Below are positions 54,268 to 64,000 of a stretch of DNA of 64,000 bases, piece after piece. Made by a program: the position numbers and the translations under genes. Within the stretch, counting starts at the first letter, position 1. Each line of letters opens with the position of its first letter. The notes under the pieces were generated by a model. The model saw nothing but the letters and a program-made list of their open reading frames with translations. It was not told the origin of the DNA and searched no databases. The stretch is from Gnetum montanum (lineage: Eukaryota; Streptophyta; Gnetopsida; Gnetales; Gnetaceae): assembly GCA_015680685.1 (NCBI GenBank), contig MNCI01021000.1, forward strand, positions 345,131 to 409,130, read 5' to 3'.

Positions 54268-55329
54268 TATATTTTATGTTTTAGTTTTTGTTTAAAGTCA
54301 TGATTTTGGCTATGGGTTACTAGCTAGCTATATGTTATTTCATTTCATGCCTCATGAGAAATTTATAGCCCTAGAGGTGAGGGTGGGAATGATCCACCAC
54401 TTCCTCCTCTAGATGCTACTCAGTAGCCTCCTTTAGTTTAGCTTATTGGCCACTTGTTTTTGTTTTGATGTTGATGGCTATGCTTATCCAAGACTATGTT
54501 ATTGATGGTTGTTATTCTTTGACATTTTTACTACACATTGTGGCTATGGCTATTTATGTTATGAACATTTTAATTTTAAATTTAAATATTTGGTTTTATT
54601 TTTGGCTATATGCATCTATAGTAGTACATGTTATAAACATGGCTATATTTATGTTTTCGTTGTAACATTAAATTGATGTGATAATAGGCTAAAAAAATAA
54701 TATATAATAATAAAAGGAATTTTTACTAGTTTTAGGCCATTAGAACCACAAGTTATATAGTTTTTCTAGTTTGAGTTGATGGTGGGCCATTATGCCAATT
54801 TAACATCTTAGTGAATGATAATTCCAATTTAATGTCTTAGTAGACAAAGTATGAAAGAGACATTTTTTCAATGTTTAAAACATAAGTAAAAATAAAGAAA
54901 GGCTGTAGACAAACATGTAAATGAACCCAAGCTACATGCATTAGGCTATGTGCATAAAGCATAAAACAAAAATTGCATATGTAATAAAATATAAATGAAA
55001 AGTAAGGCTATATGGCTATTAGTGCTTCTAGTCATAGAGGCATGGAAAGGTGAAGGTAAACTTCACTTATGTAGATTCTTCTTAATCATTGCAAGATTAA
55101 GAAGTGAGTAAGTCCTACTCTACACAAGCTTGTATTCATCATCCCCTTTACTTATGATGTAAAAGGGGGATCATCCCATAATGTATCCCATTGTGCTGCA
55201 TTATCATCATTGGCTATCTTGGGTTTCTTGCTCTTCATGGCTAAGAGCTTTTTCTTGAAGCTCTACTTTGGACTCTTGTTCTATGTCTACTTTGTTGATA
55301 TCTAGGGGAATTGTCTTATGACCATGAAT
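54268..55329. other. Distal edge of the middle block, non-coding
   Basis: The + strand frame 54465-54665 has no domain (a hydrophobic run typical of T-rich noise). The recurring module is at 54720-54850 with ACTAGTTTTAGGCC and GGGCCATTATGCCAATTTAA. Its - strand form GCCTAAAACTAGTAAAA also follows the protease in the direct repeats. Confidence 0.45.
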
Positions 55330-55900
55330 GATGATTTCACCTTCCTCATAAGGAAGGTGAATTTCATGATGGATGGATATGGAAATAGCTCATAAATGAG
55401 CAAACCAAGATCTTCCTAGGATCAGGTTGAATCCTAGTATCTCTTCCACAACCAAGAAGTTAGTAGTTGTAGGGAATTATTCTCTAACTACAAAATCCAA
55501 GGAGATAAACCCCTTGATTATGACTCTTGATCTATTGAAGGGCTTAAGAGCTATGGTAGTTGTGGGTTGTACTTGCTTAATTAATCCTAAGCATTCGGCA
55601 ATGGTGCATGGGATGACATTAGTGGCAACTTCGTCATCAACATGTAGCCAATGTATTTTAAATTGTCCTATGTGTGTGGTTATGAATAAAGGGGCTATAG
55701 CCACTTTGTCATTCATAGGATTAACCTTAATTTTTCTATTGTGAAATGCTAAAGGTGGTGACTTCTCCTTCCTTGGTGAGGGAGGAATCATCACTACATG
55801 GATAGCTTTCTCATTAGTAGGAATATCCTCACAAACAGGTATGGAGGTCAACATTTTGACTAGCATCTTACGATGTGTGACAAAAATCATAATCAAGTCA
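55330..55900 (-). pseudogene. Protease of element B (decayed)
   Basis: The frame 55896-55477 includes KSPPLAFHNRKIKVNPMNDK, then IGQFKIHWLHVDDEVATNVI, where the family has the active-site strand (V/L)-D-x-G-S-x-x-N-V. An Asp is present (VDDE) but the Gly-Ser is lost. CTIAECLGLIKQV and SRVIIKGFISLDFVV follow. After one stop the - strand continues with EEILGFNLILGRSWFAH and IHHEIHLPYEEGEIIIHGHK (55440-55330), the LGRxW and HQxIKF blocks. It is the partner of the gag just upstream and homologous to copies E1 and E2. Confidence 0.75.
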
Positions 55901-56399
55901 TACCAGCTTAGGATTGTGTTTTTCTACTTAAGGGATTGTCTAACTTGGTCCATTTCACTAAGGAAGTTTTTTTCATTGGTCATGGCTTTGTCACCGATTG
56001 TGCTTTACTTCCTCCATGTGTCCCAAAATGAAAACTTCAACTTTAGGCTGTGGCTATTGTGGCTCTTCCTTCTTGTTTTGGTTGTGGGATTTGGTGTTCT
56101 CCTATGGCTTCTTGGTTAAAGAGGTTAGGGTAGAGGAGGTCATGGGTATAGCTAAAATGGAAGTGGGCTTTAGTGGGTCCACATCCTTTCATTCCTTCAT
56201 CCACTTATCCCCCTTCTCATTAGTCTTTAGCTTAGGCTTCTTCCTTTGGTTCTATGTAGGTTTTTGGTTCTTATCCATTGGCTATAAGGAAGAGGCAATA
56301 GCATTGGCTATCATAGGGGGTCATTGTAGAGTTGGTTGGGCTACAACTATTTGGGTTGTATTAGGTTTGGATACCTTGATGAAAAAAGGCTCCCTCAAA

Positions 56400-57530
56400 T
56401 GAATTCATGATGGTACTCTCAAAAAAAGGAGCATCTTGAGCTATGGGAAGCCAAAGAAGCCCTTTCATTGTAGAGGGGTACTTGAATCATGAATGGTTCT
56501 CTTGTAGGTCTTTGATTATCATTAATGTTTAATTTTGATATAACATAGGGGCTATCATTAGCATTCAACATGTCTTTGTAAACCTGCATCAATTGATTTT
56601 TTGTGGAACTAGCTTAGAAGCATCCAAAACCAATTCCCCCATGTCTATCATCATTTGCAAATCATCCTTCAGTGCAATGTAGTAGTCTATATCATGACTA
56701 GGTAATTGTTGATAATGATAGAAATAGTGTAGCTTGAATTATCTAGGTAACTTGGGATCATCATTCATTACCTAAGTGGGATCTTTGGCTATTTCACATA
56801 GCTTCTTGTGCTTCTTTTGAGTGGCTTCAATCATTTATTTTTGTTGCATCCATACACTTCTGAATAGTTGATCTAGCAACTCGAATGGTTTTAATGGCAA
56901 CATAGTGTATTTAGACTTGTCCTTTCTTTTAAAGTTAGGTCTATTTTTTGTCAATGTCATGGTCCTAGAAGTTCATGGTTGGTTATTACAATCATTGGTG
57001 GGGGCCTTGGGAGGATTGAACTTCAACCCTTGTTCCATAGTATTTGTTTCCTTAATCATAGCTACTATGGTAGTGTTTTTTTGTTTGCACTTTTCTTTGT
57101 ATCTTTGAGTATGTTGGTTTTTATATGATATATAGGCCAAATCATGACTAGCCTTTGTGGCATCCTCTATATTTTTAGTTCATGAGAATGCTTGGCCAAG
57201 AGACCATGGATCAAGATACTAAAGTTTAGACTTGATGACATCATTATTTGATTCCTTGAACATGGCTAACAAGTGGGATTTAGCTATGGGCTCTATTATT
57301 TCATTTAGTAGTCCATTCCACCATTGAATGAATTTTTGTATGGGTTCTAAGGGCCCTGACTTGACCTTCATGAGTTGGTCAAGCGTTGTGTTAGGCTTCA
57401 AGTTATACTTCAAGTGGTTGAAAAACTAGGCTACTAAGTCCTCCAAAGAGGATATGGGCCCTCTGGACAATGTGTGATACCAATCAAGTGCTTTCCCAAT
57501 GAAGGCGAAGGGCAAATTCATGGACTTTCA
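56400..57530 (-). pseudogene. Gag of element B (decayed)
   Basis: On the - strand gag opens with MNLPFAFIGKALDWYHTLSR (GKALDWY: the conserved start of the central gag domain), then ISSLEDLVA, FFNHLKYNLKPNTTLDQLMK, EPIQKFIQWWNGLLNEIIEP and KSHLLAMFKESN (open frame 57413-57219). Next come a basic stretch (PNFKRKDKSKYTMLPLKPFE) and a relic of the zinc knuckle, FYHYQQLPSHDIDYY (56730-56690), in which the Cys residues are lost. Stops are about every 50 codons. It matches the gag of copy D block by block. The + strand frames 55998-56402 and 56905-57108 are shadows. Confidence 0.75.
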
Positions 57531-58774
57531 AAAAGGCATGGCTATAGTGCTAAGGATTACTTAAGAATAAGATATAAATAGTAAAATAGGAGTAAATACC
57601 AATGAATTGAATTCAAAAACTCTTAGAGAAAATAAAAATGAGAAAAAATGATGTATTTACTATAATTAGTAAGTGGGGGATAAGTGGGGTTTACTCCTTT
57701 ACTAGAAATGGAATACCAGAAACATTGGCTTCAAACCTCATCCAAGTTGGCCTTCCAACTACCTCTATGCTAGGTATGGAAGGAGGGAAAAAGGGGAATT
57801 GCAATAATGAAAATATCACACTTTCTTATTCTAACATTGAAGAGAAGGGAAAAAAGTTTGAAGACCAAAATGGAAACTTGGCAGTTTCCAAAGATGATTT
57901 TGATAGGTTGCCAAATTTTACGAAAAAAGGAGGGAAATGTAGGCTTGGTTGGTATTAAAACCAACATTAGTTTAGTGGAAAAAAATATAACAACAAAAAT
58001 TCAAGTCTTATCAAGGCTTTTACGCTGGCTTTGCTCTAGGAATTCATAGCAAATGTTGTGAAATTCTAGCACCCAAACCACTTGCAACTTCCACACTAAG
58101 GTTTTTTATATGAGGAGGGGGGTAGGGAGGTAGGTGGAAGAGGAATTAAAGGAAGTGTTGCATTCCTTGGGATTTTTAACTAGAAAATGGCTTTCAAATT
58201 GTAATAAAATTAGTTCTGATTATTAAATTAGTTTGAAACCTCATCAATGCTGGCCGCCCAACTACTTCCAAGCTAGGTATGGCAAATGCGGGAAACAAGG
58301 GGGTTGAGATGATGGAAATCTCACACCTCCTGCCTCAACATTGATTGGAGGTGGAGAAGGCTAAAAAAAGTGGAGAGTTGATGTTTTTCCACTAAAACTA
58401 GTTTTAGCTAGTTACCAATTTTCTTAGCTTGGAAAAGTAGAGAAGGAAGCCAACTCACGAACGAGTTGAACCACCTACGTTTAGAAGCTAAAATGTAAAG
58501 TATTGGTAAAAAAAGGAAAATGAATAGGGGGAGGAGATATAAACACTATCTTTGACTTGTAAAATTCATAGCAAGTGCTATGAAAAGCTAAAGCCCAACC
58601 ACCTACAACTTCCATGTTACAGTTTTGGTCATAGGGGGGGAAAGATTAGTGTTCATTCTTCAAAGCTTTTGGCTACAAAATTCAAGAAAAATCTTGCAAA
58701 TAGCAAAAAAAAAATAATAGATCTAGTTATAGAGTTTAGGTGAAGGCCCTCTTTCTAGCACTAAGAAAAACTAT
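57531..58774 (-). other. Leader of element B with a tandem duplication
   Basis: The segments 57725-58135 and 58230-58645 are alike with a shift of about 505-515 bases (shared: AAACCTCATCNANGYTGGCC, ACTACYTCYANGCTAGGTATGG, ATTCATAGCAARTGYTRTGAAA). By position it is the leader between 5' LTR and gag. The frames 57638-58049 and 58552-58743 have no domain. Confidence 0.6.
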
Positions 58775-60440
58775 TGTGACTAAAAACCTTGATCACTGAA
58801 AAAAACCAAGGATCCTTGGTGCAACAATTCCCCAACCCCAAATCCTTGGGGCCTCTACAAGAAAAATGGAATTCAAGGTGCCCTGGTTGGTCTAGCATAT
58901 TAACTAGGGAATTATGAGATGTGAAACATGGGAATACAAATAGATTTGATTAATGCATACAAAATAAATGTTTTTATGTGAAACACAAAATTGAAAACTT
59001 TATTAAGAAAGAATAAAGAACAAGTGAAATAATTGTGTACAAATGATGCTTGGATGAGTAAAAAGGGGGTTCACTTATGAAAGAGTTTAAAGCCCATTAA
59101 AATTGATGTGATCTAGTCCATGATCTAAGTGCTAATCCATTCCTAATGCTATTAAACCTTTCTTCACTACTGCACCCTCAAATCTACAAGTTGGGCCACT
59201 ACTGGGGATGAGAAAAGTGGAAAATTTGGACGCTAGATTTCTCCATGCTAGATTTCTCCATGCTAGGGTTTGCAGATCCCAGGAGTGTAGAGTTGTTACC
59301 AAAAATCCATGAATCTCAAGGTGATTATGCTTTCACTATGGAATTTAAGAGGATGCAAACATGGGAGATTATAATAACCCTTGAGTGCTTGAAAATGTCC
59401 CAAGTTTCAAATTGTAAAAATGGCTAGACTTTGCTGATAATTTGCTTAAATTCTAAGAAAAAATTGCTTAATTGTGAAAAATTGTTCCAACTTGTAGATG
59501 ATGTTTGAGGTTGGATTTTATAGTTTTTTTGGAACATAAATGAGGCTGCAAATTGGTTGTGAAACTACTGCAAATTGGCTACAAATTTGATATAATTTTT
59601 TTGGAAATTGGATGTCAAATTTAGGTGAGATGGATGTCCAAATTTTGGGTGTTACCATACATAGTAAGTGCTTCTCCCATGGCTATTCCATTTACTATAA
59701 ACAATAACTAGGGTACACCTTCCCCATTGGAGATGAATATTCCACATTGAGCTCTCCACCATGCTTGTTGAAGTGGCTAGTCAACATTGAAGTTTATGAA
59801 TTGATGAATTTTTTCTTTTTGTGGCTTCCACTCTAAGGGATTAAATTTTCCATGCTGGGGATGAAGACTTTACATTGAGGGGAAACATCCATGCTGAGGA
59901 AATGTTTCCAAGTTGGGGAAAAACTTTTCAAGCTAGGGGACAATTTTCTAGGATAGAGAGAAAATTTTCTAGTTTGGGAAAAAGGTTTTCAGGCTAGGGG
60001 AAAACTTTCACATTGAGGGTGAAAAGTTTGTAGGTTGTGCATGTGGTCTTCACATTTAAGGGGGAAGGGCTCCAAAATCCCCTTCCTTCCATGCTAAGGG
60101 TAAGTGATATCTACACCCCTACATGTGTTTCCAACATAGAAAATGTATACCCCTCATAAATCCCATCAAATTAACATTCCAAAAGGAATTTTTGACCATG
60201 GCATCCCCCACCCCCAACACCCCCCCACCACAAGTGCAAATATAGATACTAAGTGACTTTTTTCACTTGGGGAATGAGCCTTTGACCACTTATGAGGCAT
60301 TTATCAAACCCAAAAGAATAAAGTATGTGAAATTATCCATTTTGGGTTAAACTTTTCACATTTACAATGATTTCTGGCCTCAAGTTTCATGAGGTGAAAG
60401 CTACATGATAAAGATTAGTTATAACATTCAAATTTTTGTG
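58775..60440 (-). mobile_element. 5' LTR of element B
   Basis: Matches 39710-41245 over its full length. It has the same run of CCATGCTNNGG and CCACATTGAGG words (59840-60010) and the same end TTAGTTATAACATNCAA. After 60440 the similarity stops, as after 41245. The frame 59245-59427 has no domain. Confidence 0.65.
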
Positions 60441-62199
60441 GTGTTTTAAGTAATGAATAAAATAGGATGAAATTATATTGAATATTTCATTGGTCCAAAA
60501 TACAACTCTTCCACATGATTTCAATAATACTACAAAAGAATAACTAGAACTTGATTTTCCCTAAACAAGAATGAAGTAATGGTAAATATTCTTATCTTGT
60601 CCATTCCTTAGCCTTGGGCTTGAACTCTAGTCATTTCCATAGTTTCTTTGATTCACCATAGAGAATAACATCAATAATGATAAGGACATATCCAGCCATT
60701 CCTAAAATATAACACCTAATAATAAAACAAGATTCCTAAATAGAAAAATTAACACTACCATTGCAACTACCCCTTTTGCATTACCTAACATTTGAAGTTT
60801 CAACGCATTTGTATATTTGGTAATCAAAAATCTTGTCAAGTTCACAAAGTATGTTATTGAATAGTTTAAAATGAGCATGAAAATTATGAATTTGTCCTAT
60901 CTTGCAAGAGCAATGCATATTACCATCATGTTCAGTTCCATGATGTATGTGGCATGCAACAAAACCAAAATAGCAATTGGTGACATGTACAACAAGAAAT
61001 TCATGAAATTTAACTTTTCCCCTCTAGAAGATAATAGTATTCTTGGAAGAAAGGTTAGATTTTAAAGCCCTTGTAGCTGTTTCCCCTACACACAGTATAA
61101 ATTATTAGGATTTAGAGCAATCCCATAGGATAGGATTAGAAGATTATTTTAGAGATTAAAATCATTAATGAAATAAAAAGAAGAAAATTACTAAGACTTA
61201 CGTGGTTCAACTTATAGCCTACTTTCAGGTGCAAATTAGAAGCTTGAATTATTCTACAAAATAGAGGGACAATTACAAGAGGATAATCTCAACCATAAAT
61301 TTCTTGTAACTCACAACCACACTTCTCTCACTACCCTTTATGGCTACCTTACTTGGTTTCTTGTTTCTTGACTTACTTGTTATAATCAAAGGCCTTAAGC
61401 CCTTTATATATAACTATCATGGATAACACAAGGAGCCATGAAGCCATTTTTTGTTGTTGGCTTTACCAATCCATTGATACAAATAGTGTGCTCATACAAG
61501 GTGACTCATCAAACCATGGATAAAAACAATGTGCACATACAATGTATCACACACACCATGGATGCAAAAAAAGAGACCACAAAAGTCAAGGCATACCTAA
61601 CAAACCTTCACCTTGGCTTGAATTATGTCAAAGTACCTTACAATACACAATAGTAGATAGAAATCTACCTTATGCTCCATATTTTCCAAGTAATCCTTAA
61701 AAATGCATATTAAATATTACATAGAACAATTAAGTTCAAGCAATGCTTGAACTTGGTTACAGTAAGAGGCTTAACCTGTAAACACCTTTGTAACATCCTT
61801 TGGCATAACTAGTCAACACAACTAGGAAGAAACCAACTAGCCACATCAAAAGTTACATATGTGAAAATAGAGAGAGAGAGAGTAAATAGGAATAGAGAAC
61901 CAATGACACCTATTCCTAAAAGACATTTTTTGGGACCTTGGTATAGGTACCAATAATATAGAGTAATCTTTAAAGCTCCATAATCATGCATGCTTACTAA
62001 AGTTTATAATATTTATAATATTCCATAATTATTTTGAAAAAGAATAGGAGATGGAAGCTAAAAAAGGGGATGCATTTACTCACTTGTGATCATATCATCT
62101 AATGAGATAATTTGTTTTGAATACACCTAGTCTAACATGTCAATAAAAGTAATTAAAGACTAGAGAAATTGGGTTAGTTTTAGATGTAATATGGCTTTT
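60441..62199. other. Spacer with a possible - strand LTR promoter
   Basis: No gene motif. Frames 60871-61065 and 61438-61653 have no domain. On the - strand a TATA box TTATATATAAAGG lies at 61413-61401, and downstream comes CACGTAAGTC, part of a GGCTATAAGTTGAACCACG segment (61220-61195) reminiscent of copia-type LTRs. The block between a possible TGTTACAAAGG (61795) and about 61080 might be an LTR, but without a partner this is weak. A GA run is at 61868-61883. Confidence 0.25.
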
Positions 62200-63754
62200 G
62201 ATAAAAATGATTTATTGGATTAGCTACCTCATTTCTTTCCATATTAATAATCTTGAATGCACCATTTTCAAAGTCCTTAGTGACAAACAATGATCCTTCC
62301 TGGTTTGATGTGAACTAGTTAGAGGATTCATGAACATCCTTCAAGATTAGATTACCTTTCTTAATGTTGCATTGATTTGGATTGCAGTAATGTCATTATT
62401 TTTACTTTTCTTAGTACAGCTCAATGTTGGAAAGTGCTTGTAGGTGATGTTCTTCCACTAAGATGAGGTTGATAGTGCATAGTTTCTTATTCTAGTCTCT
62501 GTTGATGTGGTCAAATAGAGCTACCATTAATGATGGAATTTGTAATTCTAAAGAAAAGATGGCTTTTAAACCATGTATAAGGCTATAAGTTGTGACTCTA
62601 GTGGTGATACAATAGATTTTTCTATAAGGCTATAATGCATATAAAAAATTTTCATGCCATTCATTTTTGTTATTGTTTATCATATTTTTATGAAGGGTAA
62701 TTATAATTTTGTTGCTATCTTTAGCTTGTCCATTGAATTGTAAATATTAGGATTTCTAAAATGAATTTTGGATACCTAATTACATATAGAAGGCTTTTTT
62801 CTTATTGCTACTAACCTAGATATCATTATCTATAACTATGGTTAGTGGCAAGACAAATAGTGAAGCAATGTATCAAGAATAAACCAACAAACCTATTATG
62901 ATGTTTTTTGTCTTAGTGGAATGGATTCTACCCATTTTCTAAAGCATTTAGTTATAGTAGTAATGAAACTATAACCTATAGATGACTTGAGTGTTATAGG
63001 TCTTATAGTATCAAGATACCATCATATGAAAGGCCAAGTTATATCTATTGTATGTAACTCTTTTGTTGGAATATTTATCACATTTCTATCTCATTGACAA
63101 GTGTCATAGGTCTTCAATTTGTGCATATAGTTTTGTTTCATGTATGACCAATAATAACCTAAGAACCTAATCTTAGAGACAATGGTTTTGGATCCTACAT
63201 GTCCCTTGCACAAGCCCTCATGTAGTTGTTATAATACTATTTGAGCTTCAAAATTTCAAAGACAAACTACTAATACATCATTGTATGATCTTTGACAAAG
63301 TATGTCATGGGTCATGATAACATATCATTTAGCTTTATTTCATATAATGTTCTTTTGGATTGAATTTAAATGTTAAGGTAGCTCACCAAGTGATACATAT
63401 TATTTAATGTTATCAAGCCATTTAGGTTGCATGTTATTGTCTATGATAGTGATGGATGTTTCTTTAATTTCTTGTTTAATAGGTTGAACATATATTACTA
63501 TCTTGGACAATAACTTATGTAGTACTTTAAGTGTTACTATCAATGCTAATGTAGCTATAACATCTACTAACATGTTTTCAATATGATGAATATGTTGGAT
63601 GTAAATATTTTCAAAGGTTTCAATTACTTTTATGGCCAAGTTATTGTATGGTAGTATATATTCAACCTTACAAGCATAGACATTAGTTACTTGGTTGACC
63701 ACAAGCTAATAATCACCTTTGATAATTGATGTGTCATGGTCTGTCATGCCTAGT
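62200..63754 (-). pseudogene. Tat-type RNase H end and integrase, copy C (decayed, truncated)
   Basis: The - strand begins at the N of 63755 inside the archaeal-type RNase H. MVNQVTNVYACKVEYILPYN at 63702 corresponds to MVNQVIEVYACKAKHLQSYY of element B. The linker (open frame to 63400) leads to the zinc-binding part near 63200-63080: GSKTIVSKIRFLGYYWSYMK. The core is poorly kept (62900-62650; the catalytic Asp residues cannot be seen). The C-terminal module at 62310-62200 reads KGSLF-type, FENGAFKIINMERNEVANPI. RT and the first RNase H are missing, because the sequence right of the N is a copy of another place. Confidence 0.7.
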
Positions 63755-63755
63755 N

Positions 63756-64000
63756 ACAGTTTTGGTCATAGGGGGGGAAAGATTAGTGTTCATTCTTCAA
63801 AGCTTTTGGCTACAAAATTCAAGAAAAATCTTGCAAATAGCAAAAAAAAAATAATAGATCTAGTTATAGAGTTTAGGTGAAGGCCCTCTTTCTAGCACTA
63901 AGAAAAACTATTGTGACTAAAAACCTTGATCACTGAAAAAAACCAAGGATCCTTGGTGCAACAATTCCCCAACCCCAAATCCTTGGGGCCTCTACAAGAA
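63756..64000. repeat. Exact copy of 58619-58863
   Basis: All 245 bases after the single N at 63755 are identical to 58619-58863 as far as I can compare. No other repeat pair in this window is anywhere near identical, so this looks like the same locus used twice by the assembly rather than an old repeat. Confidence 0.9.

Larger units (their letters stand above)
39710..60440 (-). mobile_element. Giant Tat-type Ty3/gypsy element B, about 20.7 kb
   Basis: On the - strand the order is 5' LTR (60440-58775), leader with a tandem duplication, gag (57530-56400), protease (55900-55330), a 10-kb middle block, RT, two RNase H domains and integrase (44920-41550), and 3' LTR (41245-39710). The outer blocks resemble each other over their full length in the same orientation, as LTRs should. 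The size is in the range of the largest plant elements of this lineage (Ogre type). The middle block, with an opposite-strand spliced reading frame and a tandem array, could be an integral accessory part or a nested insertion. LTR ends are placed by loss of similarity; primer-binding site and target-site duplication were not identified. Confidence 0.55.

Noticed and set aside
54465-54665. Membrane protein on the + strand
   Set aside because: T-rich sequence always gives Leu, Ile, Phe and Val runs; no splice or frame continuity with the antisense gene.
55998-57108. + strand open frames with hydrophobic runs (membrane proteins)
   Set aside because: They are complements of the gag-protease of element B, which explains the region better.

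Overview
The window looks like intergenic DNA from a large plant nuclear genome, most likely a gymnosperm. It is AT-rich and almost entirely built of old, stop-ridden retroelements. The plant assignment rests on Ty3/gypsy elements that appear to be of the Tat lineage (second, archaeal-type RNase H), a decayed chromovirus, an endogenous caulimovirid, and fragments of two plant gene families (an LRR exon of a resistance protein and a GH81 beta-glucanase). 'Gymnosperm' is an inference from the depth of decay, the size of the elements and the type of endogenous virus; no single sequence proves it. I see no intact protein-coding gene and no rRNA, tRNA or CRISPR.

Layout. 1-7450: decayed Tat-type pol copy A (RT, two RNase H regions, integrase; + strand) and its probable 3' LTR. 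7450-10400: sparse DNA with a SINE-like relic, a 53-base gap and an LTR/primer-binding-site junction on the - strand. 10400-12860: decayed chromovirus (+). 13119-14534: a probable solo LTR (-) carrying a 517-bp near-perfect palindrome. 15596-17160: a GC-rich island with an LRR exon and a GH81 fragment lying in tandem on the - strand below a TATA/telo-box promoter-like region. 18910-22560: LTR and gag of copy D (+), same family as copy A. 23255-39186: two direct repeats of about 4.4 kb, each carrying a Tat gag-protease stretch, flanking 7 kb of endogenous pararetrovirus that holds recognisable pieces of every expected gene, with the coat-protein part inverted. 39710-60440: what appears to be one giant (about 20.7 kb) Tat-type element B on the - strand with 1.5-1.7 kb LTRs. 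62200-63750: integrase end of another copy, C (-).

The most unusual part is the middle of element B. Between its protease and its reverse transcriptase lie a decayed multi-exon reading frame on the opposite strand (49121-54267, with plausible GT-AG introns), a nested hairpin just upstream of it, and about 3 kb of very diverged tandem repeats with a mean period of 186 bp. A short module recurs at both edges of this insert and again beside the integrase. This could be an accessory antisense gene module carried by a giant retrotransposon, or an older nested insertion.

Four isolated single-N positions (2972, 3026, 40987, 63755) each sit at a local inversion or duplication. They probably mark assembly joins and should not be read as biology.
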